In this document: piece after piece, positions 1-6,802 of the stretch | Layout of the letters: the number at the start of each line of letters is the position of its first letter | How positions within the stretch are numbered: position 1 is the first letter of the stretch | NCBI GenBank assembly: GCA_023257035.1 | Contig: JALRDI010000357.1 | Location: forward strand, 1-10,704 | Length of the DNA stretch: 10,704 nucleotides | Reading direction: 5' to 3' | DNA from: Ilumatobacteraceae bacterium | GTDB taxonomy: Bacteria; Actinomycetota; Acidimicrobiia; Acidimicrobiales; Ilumatobacteraceae | The notes under the pieces: model-generated | Told to the model about the DNA's origin: nothing | Seen by the model: only the letters and a program-made list of their open reading frames with translations | The model's database searches: none | Position numbers and translations under genes: made by a program

Positions 1-74
1 GACACCATCCATGCAATATGAGCTTCGGTATTTGCGCGGAGGCACGACACCGCGGTTATTGCTGCTCCGTACAT
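1..74 (-). CDS. Possible start of a gene leaving the left edge
   Basis: An ATG at 74 (minus strand) opens a frame that stays open for 24 codons to the window edge, beginning MYGAAITAVSCLRA. It would run divergently from the PhyH-family gene. No clear Shine-Dalgarno sequence precedes it, and I do not recognise the peptide. The main supports are its position in an otherwise empty stretch and its openness to the edge. A 24-codon open frame is common by chance, so this is only a candidate. It could equally be non-coding upstream sequence of the dioxygenase gene. Confidence 0.25.
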   Translation of the reverse strand, partial: MYGAAITAVSCLRANTEAHIAWMV

Positions 75-184
75 AGATGAAGATTAAATCGTTTCTGTTG
101 CGACTGCCGTGTGGAGAGCTCCGTTGGTCTCAGGCGTCGAGATGAGATGTGGCGAGGCTTTCGTATGCATGTGAGACTAGACAG

Positions 185-970
185 ATGAACTTGCGCTCCG
201 CGTACGAACAACAGGGAGCTGTCGTTGTTCGCCAAGTTCTTAACGAAGCGGAAATCAGCCTGGTCGCCTCGGCGATCGAGGCAAATCTGCATGACCTTTC
301 GCCGCGAGCGAAACGAGCAAGCGCTGAAGAGGACGGATCATTTATTGAAGACTTCTGCTCTTGGCAGCGCGTACCCCTCATCGAACAGGTTGTTCGTCTA
401 CCCGCACTTGCTCAACTCGCGGCAGAGGTAATGGGCTCACAGCAGGTTCGGTTCTTCCATGACCACATGTTGGTCAAAGAACCAGGCACGTCACAGCGAA
501 CTCCGTGGCATCAAGACATCCCGTACTACAACGTCGAAGGACACCAAAACGTCAGTATGTGGATACCGGTTGACCCAGTTCCGCGGGCGGTTACTCTCGA
601 ATTTCTCGCTGGGTCACATCTTGGGCCGTGGTACATGCCACGTTCATTTCTTGACGAGCAAGCGAAGTGGTTTCCTGAAGGAAGCCTGAGCGAGTTACCT
701 GAGATCGTTGATGGAGACCCTCGAGTGATTGGGTGGGAACTTGAGCCAGGCGATGTCGTGTGCTTTCACATGCAAACGCTGCACACCGCTTCGGGGAACC
801 CGGGCCCACATCGGCGTCGGGTGTTATCGCTTCGATTCTTAGGCGATGACATGGTGCACGCGCCGCGTCAATGGACAACGTCGCCTGAATTCCCAGGCCT
901 CGCATCACGGTTACCAGCTGGGGCGGTGATGAATGATCCGCTGTTTCCCGTGTTGCACTCCTCGCTGTGA
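185..970 (+). CDS. Phytanoyl-CoA dioxygenase (PhyH) family Fe(II)/2-oxoglutarate oxygenase
   Basis: This is a non-haem iron, 2-oxoglutarate-dependent oxygenase of the PhyH family, probably cytosolic, which would hydroxylate an unknown small or lipid-like substrate. Residue numbers here count from a GTG at 149. The iron-binding HxD is in TPWHQDIPYYN (H121, D123). The distal histidine is in the FHMQTLHTASGN segment (H212), and the 2-oxoglutarate-binding arginine is likely R223 in HRRRVLSLRF, 11 residues later as in human PHYH. At about 260-273 aa the length is normal. I prefer the ATG at 185 because the product then starts MNLRSAYEQQGAVVVRQ, a typical family N-terminus. The GTG at 149 adds 12 residues of odd composition, and neither start has a strong ribosome site. 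The TGA ends at 970, directly against the stop of the opposing LLM gene. The family is certain; the substrate is not, since members act on acyl-CoAs, ectoine, antibiotics and more. Confidence 0.93.
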   Translation: MNLRSAYEQQGAVVVRQVLNEAEISLVASAIEANLHDLSPRAKRASAEEDGSFIEDFCSWQRVPLIEQVVRLPALAQLAAEVMGSQQVRFFHDHMLVKEPGTSQRTPWHQDIPYYNVEGHQNVSMWIPVDPVPRAVTLEFLAGSHLGPWYMPRSFLDEQAKWFPEGSLSELPEIVDGDPRVIGWELEPGDVVCFHMQTLHTASGNPGPHRRRVLSLRFLGDDMVHAPRQWTTSPEFPGLASRLPAGAVMNDPLFPVLHSSL

Positions 971-1801
971 TCAGTTGATAAAGGCGGCGCCTTGTTCGAC
1001 TGCTTCCAAGACCTCAGATTCGGCCGTGGCAGGAAGCCAGAACACCACTCGTTCGGCTCCGGCGGCGCGATAACGCTCGATCACTTCGGCATCCATCGGA
1101 CATCCGTAAATCGACAGACCAATCGACGCTGGGTCACGACCAGCATCCTCCGCCATTTGCTGTAGCAGATCAATCTTCTCGAGTGGGTCAACACGACCGT
1201 GAATTGGCATCCAGCTGTCGCAATATTCGATGACGTGTTTGAAGGTCACCGGGCCACCTGAACCACCCATCAAGACCGGCGGGTTGCCCACAGGCTTTGG
1301 ATAGCTGAGACTCGGCGAGAAGTCGACGTAGTCGCCGTGAAACTCTGCTTCCTCTTGTGACCACAATTCTTTGACGGCGAGAATTCGCTCTCGTGCAGTT
1401 GATCGACGCTTCGAAGGGTCAACACCGTGATGTTCCATTTCGTCTTCGTTCCAGCCAACACCGACCCCAAAGAGAAAGCGACCGTTCGAAACAAGATCAA
1501 CTGACGCACCTTGCTTCGCGAGGTTGATGGCATGGTGTTGATTCACGAGACAGATGCCGGTGCCAAGCTTGAGTTGTGATGTCACCGTTGCCGCAACTGA
1601 GAGCGCAACGAACGGATCCATCGTTCGCTTGTAGAAATCAGGCAACTCGCCGCCGGCTGGATACGGCGTTTTGCGAGTCAGTGGAATATGGGTGTGTTCG
1701 GCAACCCACAGCGACTCGTAGCCACGCTCTTCAAGCGCGATGGCAAGTCGGTCGGGGCGAATTGTTTTGTCGGTTGGGAAAATCAGTGCGCCTACGTCCA
1801 T
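971..1801 (-). CDS. LLM-class F420-dependent oxidoreductase, Rv2161c-like
   Basis: This is a luciferase-like monooxygenase-fold protein (TIM barrel) that probably uses coenzyme F420 rather than FMN, as expected for this actinobacterial subgroup. Diagnostic segments, numbered from the GTG at 1804, are ESLWVAEHTHIP near residue 30, LGTGICLVNQHH near 80, the GRFLFGVGVGWNEDE stretch near 108, NPPVLMGGSG near 174 and the C-terminal AGAERVVFWLP near 248. At 276-277 aa it is full length for the family. Tandem candidate starts GTG (1804) and ATG (1801) give products differing by one residue; I chose ATG. A GGAGG at 1827-1831 is too far from either start for normal use and instead sits 5 nt before a 6-codon frame that overlaps the start. 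It is the last gene of the minus-strand run, 44-47 bases after DUF1761. The F420 assignment follows the family; the substrate is unknown. Confidence 0.92.
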   Translation of the reverse strand: MDVGALIFPTDKTIRPDRLAIALEERGYESLWVAEHTHIPLTRKTPYPAGGELPDFYKRTMDPFVALSVAATVTSQLKLGTGICLVNQHHAINLAKQGASVDLVSNGRFLFGVGVGWNEDEMEHHGVDPSKRRSTARERILAVKELWSQEEAEFHGDYVDFSPSLSYPKPVGNPPVLMGGSGGPVTFKHVIEYCDSWMPIHGRVDPLEKIDLLQQMAEDAGRDPASIGLSIYGCPMDAEVIERYRAAGAERVVFWLPATAESEVLEAVEQGAAFIN

Positions 1802-1818
1802 CACGTCATCGTAGATCG

Positions 1819-1831
1819 CACCAGTGCCTCC
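1819..1831 (-). promoter_or_regulatory. Shine-Dalgarno GGAGG feeding a short upstream frame before the LLM gene
   Basis: On the minus strand GGAGG (1831-1827) is followed after 5 nt by GTG (1821-1819). This opens a six-codon frame reading VRSTMT, whose TGA at 1803-1801 overlaps the tandem GTG-ATG start of the LLM gene. The arrangement would suit translational coupling or a leader peptide. The LLM gene has no better ribosome site of its own. The sequence elements are directly visible; the coupling role is inference and chance remains possible. Confidence 0.35.
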
Positions 1832-1848
1832 GATGAACGGTGAGGCAA

Positions 1849-2268
1849 TTACTCGAGTGCTGCGATGACGATGCCCATCACACCGGCGACGACAACATCA
1901 GCGCCAACTTCATAGATCCACACTTTGAATCCTTGGCCAGCGAATAGTCGGTGGCCAAGGGAGGGCATAGCTGCGACGCCGACCCCGAGGAGAAGGCCAA
2001 CACCGAGACCATTTACCACCGATGGGTTATCGCACACTCCGAACATGACGAGCGCAATCACGAGAGATTCGATTACGAGTGAGGCAAAGGTCAGCCCGAA
2101 GAGCACCGGGGTTGACAGTCCGCTACCTGGAACGTGATCGGCTGGCTGCTGAAGGGCGGCAGTCCAACGCGTGTACATCTTGAGTGGCCCAAACCACACG
2201 AAGTTGGCGATGAACGCGATGAACGCGGCAGCGATGACAACCAAGATGTTGATTGAAGTGAGCGACAT
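1849..2268 (-). CDS. DUF1761 family small integral membrane protein
   Basis: This is a 139-residue hydrophobic protein with four likely membrane helices at about residues 5-27, 53-77, 84-102 and 118-136. The first helix ends in NFVWFGPLKMYTRW, the W-FGP-L-W signature of DUF1761 proteins. No enzymatic motif or classical cleavable signal peptide is evident, so it is expected to be a multi-pass inner-membrane protein. The function of the family is unknown. It sits 48 bases after the flavin monooxygenase stop and 44-47 bases before the LLM gene, so co-transcription is likely, but this says little about its job. The ATG at 2268 has only a weak ribosome site. The family call is fairly secure; a role such as transport or a chaperone-like partner would be guesswork. 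Confidence 0.85.
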   Translation of the reverse strand: MSLTSINILVVIAAAFIAFIANFVWFGPLKMYTRWTAALQQPADHVPGSGLSTPVLFGLTFASLVIESLVIALVMFGVCDNPSVVNGLGVGLLLGVGVAAMPSLGHRLFAGQGFKVWIYEVGADVVVAGVMGIVIAALE

Positions 2269-2316
2269 GCCGACAATCTACGGATGGCGTTGTCTGCTCT
2301 GCGGGATGCTTGTCAC

Positions 2317-3750
2317 CTACGCCAGTGCGAAGGCTGACATGTCTGGCGCCGCCATTTCGTCGACGAATCTGTCGTAACTGAATGTCCACGATGCCGGAAC
2401 TCCCGTTGCGTCCAGATACCAGCTATTGCACCCCGACATCCAGATCGTGTTCTTGGCAGCGTCACGACGGTCTCGCTCGAAGGCTTCGGTTGCTTCAGCG
2501 GTCGGAACGACGGAGCCCAAGCCTGATTGGTCGACCTGAGCGATGAGTTTCATGCAGTACGACATCTGCCGCTCCGCAATTTCGATAAGCGAGAAATTGC
2601 CGATCGGACCGTTCGGGCCGTTCAACATGAACAAATTGGGGAAGCCAGGAACCATCACCGAGAGATATGCGAGTGGGGACGGCGACCAGACATCATCGAG
2701 ATCAATGTTGTCGACGCCGATCACTCGAGTGGGGCGGATAAATCGATCTGACCGGAAACCGGTTGCGAGCACGACAACATCGAACTCGTGCTCAACTCCA
2801 TCGGAGGTACGAATGCCATTCGGCGTGAAACGTTCGATCGATGTGGTCACCAGCTGCGCATGTGGTCGCTGAATCTTTTCGTAAAAATCAGGTGACACGA
2901 TGAGGCGCTTACACATTGGCTCATGATCAGGGGTAAGGCGCTCCCGCAAGTCATCGTCGGCCACTGTGTTGAGATTGCGGCGGCAGAGCGCAGAAATCTT
3001 TTGATGTTCAACCGAGTCAGGCTCGGTCACCGCAGACGACGTTCGCTGAAACATCGTGATTGCGAGGTCTCGGACGTATTCTTCGTGAGCGTCAGGATCA
3101 TTTCGGAATTCCGTGCGCTCTTCTTCTGAAAACTCTGGGTTGGGTGCTGGCAGCACCCACTGCGCACTGCGTTGAAATAGCGAAAATTCCTCTACTCGGT
3201 CAACGAGTGCTGATGTGATTTGCACCGCCGTCGAGCCGGTACCGATGACGGCAATCTTCTTCCCATCGAGCGAAACAGAGTGATCCCAACGGGCCGAATG
3301 AAAGACTGCGCCGTTGAAATCATCGATGCCCTCAAACTCGGGAACATTCGGATGATGCAGCACACCTGTAGCTGCGAATACGTAGGGGAAATCTCCCGTA
3401 AAACCGTCACTGGTCTCGAGGTGCCAATGGGTGTCGTTCCACTCGAGTGAGGTGACCTCACTGTTGAACCGAATACAAGGAGTGATGCCAAAGTCGTCCG
3501 CTACGCGCTCGAAGTACTCACGAATTTCTGGCCCAGGTGCATAGTGCTGCGACCAGTCAGGATTTCGAGCGAACGAAAAGGTGTACGAGTGAGCAGGTAC
3601 GTCACACGAAAGACCCGGATACGAGTTGTCTCGCCACGTTCCACCGAGTTGAGAGGCCTTCTCGAATACGACCACGTCGAAGCCAGCATTCTTCAATTCG
3701 ATGGCCGCCAAGATGCCAGCCATACCGGAGCCAATCACTGCCGCAGTCAC
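2317..3750 (-). CDS. Baeyer-Villiger-type flavin monooxygenase
   Basis: This is an FAD- and NADPH-dependent class B flavoprotein monooxygenase, expected to insert an oxygen atom next to a ketone to give an ester or lactone. Numbered from an upstream TTG at 3795, it has an FAD Rossmann motif VIGSGMAG (20-27), the BVMO motif GGTWRDNSYPGLSCD (51-65), and the central fingerprint F160-x-G-xxx-H166-xxx-W170-D. The NADPH Rossmann motif is VIGTGSTA (183-190), followed by VVLATGF (341-347) and a C-terminal segment with W452, GCNSWYLD and SWTFSY. The WD ending of the fingerprint, rather than WP, points to the Baeyer-Villiger side. I chose the GTG at 3750 because GAGG (3764-3761) lies 10 nt upstream and the FAD motif then begins at the usual distance from the N-terminus. 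The TTG at 3795 would add 15 residues. It lies 109 bases after the M20 stop. The substrate is unknown. Confidence 0.93.
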   Translation of the reverse strand: MTAAVIGSGMAGILAAIELKNAGFDVVVFEKASQLGGTWRDNSYPGLSCDVPAHSYTFSFARNPDWSQHYAPGPEIREYFERVADDFGITPCIRFNSEVTSLEWNDTHWHLETSDGFTGDFPYVFAATGVLHHPNVPEFEGIDDFNGAVFHSARWDHSVSLDGKKIAVIGTGSTAVQITSALVDRVEEFSLFQRSAQWVLPAPNPEFSEEERTEFRNDPDAHEEYVRDLAITMFQRTSSAVTEPDSVEHQKISALCRRNLNTVADDDLRERLTPDHEPMCKRLIVSPDFYEKIQRPHAQLVTTSIERFTPNGIRTSDGVEHEFDVVVLATGFRSDRFIRPTRVIGVDNIDLDDVWSPSPLAYLSVMVPGFPNLFMLNGPNGPIGNFSLIEIAERQMSYCMKLIAQVDQSGLGSVVPTAEATEAFERDRRDAAKNTIWMSGCNSWYLDATGVPASWTFSYDRFVDEMAAPDMSAFALA

Positions 3751-3831
3751 AACCGTGAGACCTCGTTTCGCACTGCCATAGTTCGAACGTAGCAAAGGTC
3801 TCGTCCGAACTCAGATTGGGGCGAGGAGGAT

Positions 3832-3870
3832 TGAGCGCGCGCAAGTTTCGCGTTGGCAGTTACGCGCTCA
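3832..3870. terminator. Inverted repeat spanning the M20 stop, possible terminator or attenuator
   Basis: The arms TGAGCGCG (3832-3839) and CGCGCTCA (3863-3870) are perfectly complementary, with a 23-base loop that contains a further small CGCG pair. On the minus strand the structure begins inside the last codons of the M20 gene and ends in the spacer before the monooxygenase. No U-rich tract follows, so a classical intrinsic terminator is not supported. It might reduce read-through or protect the mRNA end. Eight-base arms with a free loop length can arise by chance in GC-rich sequence. Confidence 0.3.
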
Positions 3871-5035
3871 GCAATTTGCGGTACACCGATGAAGCATTGA
3901 CGAGTTCGTCAATGTCGACCCATTCGACCGCCTGATGAGCTTGATCGATTGACCCGGGTCCAAACAGCACTTTCGATGCAGTGAGGTCGCTATATGCCAA
4001 GCAATTTGATCCGTATGTCACTGTCTCTGGTGCTCGTTCAGAAAAGCCGGCAATCAGTTGAACGAAGTCATCGTCGGGGTCGGTGAAGAACGCCGGAAAT
4101 GCAGTTCCATTTGCCATCTCGACATCGACCTGCAACGGTGCTCCAGCCGAAACCACGAGAGCCTTTAGCGACTCATAGATTTCGAACGGGTCTTCACCAG
4201 GTGCAATGCGTCGCCCTGCGTACAGCGTGCAGAGATCAGGAATGATGTTGCGGGCAACACCGCCACCAATTTCGGTGACAGACACCGTGCCTCGCCCTAC
4301 TGCAGTTGCCGCATCCAGGGCCTCAAGCCGCAACTGCTCGTTATCGAGCGCTGCGATGATTCTTGCGGCTGCCGAAATGGCGTTTGCTCCGAGTTCGGGG
4401 CGAGATGAATGCGCGGCATGACCATGAACACAGATCTCGAGACCGACGCCACCTTTATGACCATGGACGGGAGCGCACATCGTTGGCTCAGCAACGATCA
4501 TGCGATTGACATCGTGACCGTCTCGCTGCAAGCGAGAACTGAGGTGGCGGGCACCAAGTAGCCCTCCCATCTCTTCAGAAACGGTTCCAACCAGATGAAC
4601 GGTCGGACCTGGGCGTCGACCTTCTTCGCGAAGTTGAGACATCACATCGAGCACGATTGCGAAAGTCGCTTTGGTATCAACTGACCCCCGCCCGTAGACC
4701 CGGTCATCTTCGACACGGCCATCAAATGGGTCATCAGTCATATGGCCAACGGCAACTGTGTCGAGATGCACATCGATGACGATCGTCTCTGAGCGTTCAC
4801 CCTCAAATTTCGCGATGAGGTTTGGTCGGTCATCAACAACATTGTCGAGTTCGACCTCGGCGCCAAGGTCACTTGCTCGATTAGCGAGATGTTCAGCAAG
4901 TCGACGTTCACCGGTGAGGGCTGAGTCGTCAGACTGCAATGGGTTCACGCTCGGTATCTGAACGAGCTCAGATACTCCGTTGACGAGCGAGGTGATGTCT
5001 GCCATATACGAACCGTAGTCGCCTAAATGTTGCAT
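3860..5035 (-). CDS. M20 family metallohydrolase (ArgE/DapE-type deacylase or peptidase)
   Basis: This is a cytosolic two-zinc amidohydrolase of the M20/ArgE-DapE family that cleaves an N-acyl or peptide bond. All expected ligands are visible: H90 in IDVHLDTV, D120 in GRGSVDTK, the catalytic/metal pair E154-E155 in GTVSEEMGG, E183 in VAEPT and H367 in QAHQAVEW. The dimerisation domain lies in between, roughly 190-305, with HGHAAHSSRPELGANA at its front. At 391 aa the length is normal. The ATG at 5035 has a GGA 5 nt upstream inside a perfect palindrome; an ATG at 5005 (MADITSLV) is a plausible alternative. It follows the acyl-CoA synthetase by 24 bases on the same strand. The surroundings are catabolic rather than arginine or lysine biosynthetic, so I would not call it ArgE or DapE. 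The specific substrate is unresolved. Confidence 0.92.
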   Translation of the reverse strand: MQHLGDYGSYMADITSLVNGVSELVQIPSVNPLQSDDSALTGERRLAEHLANRASDLGAEVELDNVVDDRPNLIAKFEGERSETIVIDVHLDTVAVGHMTDDPFDGRVEDDRVYGRGSVDTKATFAIVLDVMSQLREEGRRPGPTVHLVGTVSEEMGGLLGARHLSSRLQRDGHDVNRMIVAEPTMCAPVHGHKGGVGLEICVHGHAAHSSRPELGANAISAAARIIAALDNEQLRLEALDAATAVGRGTVSVTEIGGGVARNIIPDLCTLYAGRRIAPGEDPFEIYESLKALVVSAGAPLQVDVEMANGTAFPAFFTDPDDDFVQLIAGFSERAPETVTYGSNCLAYSDLTASKVLFGPGSIDQAHQAVEWVDIDELVNASSVYRKLLSA

Positions 5036-5037
5036 CT

Positions 5038-5054
5038 GTTCCGTCGGACGGAAC
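5038..5054. promoter_or_regulatory. Perfect 17-base palindrome in the ligase-M20 spacer
   Basis: GTTCCGTC-G-GACGGAAC is a perfect inverted repeat with 8-base arms and a single central base, filling most of the 24-base spacer between the ligase stop and the M20 ATG at 5035. It could be a dimeric repressor operator. In the minus-strand mRNA it could instead form a 7-bp stem with a 3-nt loop covering the GGA ribosome site, 2 nt before the start. No U-tract follows, so it is not a standard terminator. Confidence 0.5.
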
Positions 5055-5059
5055 TGGTG

Positions 5060-6652
5060 CTATCCGACGTGGCGGTCGCGTCCCACCCAATGGGGTTCGC
5101 GCAATTCACGCTTCAAAATTTTGCCGGCACCGGACTTCGGAAGCGGGTCGTCTGAAGATCGGAAAGTCACCGAACGAGGAACCTTGTAACCAGCGATATG
5201 CGCACGACAGTGTTCGATGAGTTCTTCTTCGGTGACGGTTACGCCAGGCTTTGGCACCACTTCTGCATGCACTGTTTCTCCGAACTTCTCGTGAGGGATA
5301 CCGAAGACAGCTGCCTCGGCGACCCCTTGATGCAGGTAGACCGCGTTCTCAACTTCGGAGGTATAAATATTTTCGCCACCGGAAATGATCATGTCTTTCG
5401 CGCGGTCAACGACATAGAGGTAGCCGTCCTCGTCTTGCCAGGCGACATCACCAGAGCGGTACCACCCATCGACGAGAGCGTGTGCGGTTTCTTCGGGCCG
5501 GTTCCAGTATCCGGCCATGATGTTCGGGCCCTGGATATAAATTTCGCCCGGCTCGCCCACGTCGGCGAGAGATCCATCTTCACGGCGAACCTCGCATCGA
5601 ACGCCGGGTACTGGTGACCCAGCCGAGCGTAGGCGACTTGCAAATGGCTCCTCACCCGCCATACCGCGGCGATGATCCTCGCCATCCATTGAGGTTGCGA
5701 TCGGAGACGCTTCCGTCATTCCATACAACTGGAACATCTCACAGCCAAACCCTTCTGAAACGCGTCGCTGTACTTCGCCAGGCATTGGCGATGCGCCATA
5801 CATGAGCGCGCGTAGCGCAGTGAGGTCTGCGCCTTCCAGGGCGCCGCTGGCGAGCACCATGCCGAGCATTGTTGGCACCAGCAAGGTGAGGGTGCATTGC
5901 TCATCGGCGAGTGCCGAAACAGTGGCGGTGGCCTCGAAGGCTGGGATAAAGACGTGTGCGCCACCCGCCCATGACACCGCATATGTCATTGACCCATCGG
6001 CGAGGTGAAATTGTGGCCCAGCATGGAGGTACTTGTCTCGCGAGGTGATTCCCATGACAGCAACTCCGTGCATGGCATTTGCGGTGAGGTTGCGATGGGT
6101 GAGCATCGCCCCCTTCGGCAAACCGGTTGTTCCACCGGTGTAGAAGATGGCAGCGAGTCCTTCGTGGTGTTGCGGCGGAAGCTCAACTGGCGCGGAAGCC
6201 ACGAGGGTCTCGTATGCGATGCATCCGTCGGGAGCATCTGTTCCGGGGCCAGTCCACACCAACGTGTGCAGCGAATCAAGGCGCTGGAGAAGTGCTCGGC
6301 CGGTGTCGAGATAGTTGTCGTCAACAAACAGCACTTTGACGTCTGAGTCACCACAGATAAATGCGAGCTCTTCTTCGGCGAGGCGATAGTTGAGGTCGTT
6401 CATGACCATGCCGGCACCGGGAATGGCGAACCACAGTTCAAAGTGTCGGCTGCTGTTCAGCATGAGTACGCCGACACGGTCACCGATCTCAAGATTGAGA
6501 CCAAGGAGGCCTGAAGAGAGGCCATGCACTCGCTCGGCGACCTCTGACCAGGTGCGGCTCTCACCAGTGCCACGGTCGACCGTTGCGACTTTGTTTGCGT
6601 ATTGAGTGGCAGGACGTTGCAATGTCCACGCAAGTGTTGGTTCTGCACCCAT
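5060..6652 (-). CDS. Acyl-CoA synthetase, FadD/AMP-binding family
   Basis: This is a class I adenylate-forming enzyme that activates a carboxylic acid with ATP and joins it to coenzyme A, probably in the cytosol. The motifs run in order: P-loop YTGGTTGLPKGAML (171-184), QLYGMTEASP (308-317), YRSGDVAWQDEDG (398-410), VVDRAKDMIISGGENIYTSEVE (split around 414-435) and the catalytic lysine K511 in PKSGAGKILKREL. At 530 aa it is the usual length, without a carrier-protein domain. The ATG at 6652 is well supported by GGGGAG (6664-6659) with a 6-nt spacer. It is the first gene of the minus-strand run and faces a second, different ligase across a shared promoter region. It resembles actinobacterial FadD-type medium/long-chain or aryl/alicyclic acid ligases; chain length and substrate cannot be told by eye. 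Confidence 0.95.
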   Translation of the reverse strand: MGAEPTLAWTLQRPATQYANKVATVDRGTGESRTWSEVAERVHGLSSGLLGLNLEIGDRVGVLMLNSSRHFELWFAIPGAGMVMNDLNYRLAEEELAFICGDSDVKVLFVDDNYLDTGRALLQRLDSLHTLVWTGPGTDAPDGCIAYETLVASAPVELPPQHHEGLAAIFYTGGTTGLPKGAMLTHRNLTANAMHGVAVMGITSRDKYLHAGPQFHLADGSMTYAVSWAGGAHVFIPAFEATATVSALADEQCTLTLLVPTMLGMVLASGALEGADLTALRALMYGASPMPGEVQRRVSEGFGCEMFQLYGMTEASPIATSMDGEDHRRGMAGEEPFASRLRSAGSPVPGVRCEVRREDGSLADVGEPGEIYIQGPNIMAGYWNRPEETAHALVDGWYRSGDVAWQDEDGYLYVVDRAKDMIISGGENIYTSEVENAVYLHQGVAEAAVFGIPHEKFGETVHAEVVPKPGVTVTEEELIEHCRAHIAGYKVPRSVTFRSSDDPLPKSGAGKILKRELREPHWVGRDRHVG

Positions 6653-6802
6653 CGTGATCTCCCCAAGATGATGTAGTTGGCAAGGTTTGCGCCTATCACG
6701 CTAGTGATCTCGCAAGGTCAGATATCCATCGGGGTGAAGACCTTCGGCTACATCAGAATTTGATGCGCTGAACTACGTTGTGGCCGAGGAAGGGGTCGCA
6801 AT
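6653..6802. promoter_or_regulatory. Divergent promoter region between two acyl-CoA synthetase genes
   Basis: This 150-base spacer separates two divergent ligase genes and must contain, or lie close to, promoters for both. Visible elements are the ribosome sites at each end (GGGGAG at 6659-6664 for the minus gene, GAGGAAGGGG at 6786-6795 for the plus gene) and a short inverted repeat ATCAC-GCTA-GTGAT at 6695-6708. That repeat is flanked by two copies of GCAAGGT at 6680-6686 and 6712-6718, and GTGATCTC occurs at 6654-6661 and again at 6704-6711. I see no convincing -35/-10 pair on either strand. The clustered repeats suggest a shared operator, possibly for an acyl-CoA-sensing regulator; that is inference. 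Confidence 0.5.

Noticed and set aside
59..89. Weak promoter-like pair TTGCTG ... TTAAAT upstream of the PhyH-family gene
   Set aside because: Spacing is 19 bases and both boxes match poorly, so it is not strong enough to annotate as a promoter.
3781..3788. GTTCGAAC 8-base palindrome upstream of the monooxygenase GTG start
   Set aside because: Eight-base palindromes are expected dozens of times in a window this size, and nothing else at the site supports an operator.
3821..3922. Plus-strand GAGGAGG followed by TTG, opening a short frame antisense to the end of M20
   Set aside because: The frame is about 30 codons, has no recognisable product and overlaps the conserved minus-strand gene. The purine run is probably incidental.
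5198..5617. 139-codon open frame on the plus strand inside the minus-strand ligase gene
   Set aside because: The opposite strand carries all adenylation motifs in an unbroken 530-codon frame. The plus-strand translation has no recognisable domain and is explained by codon bias.
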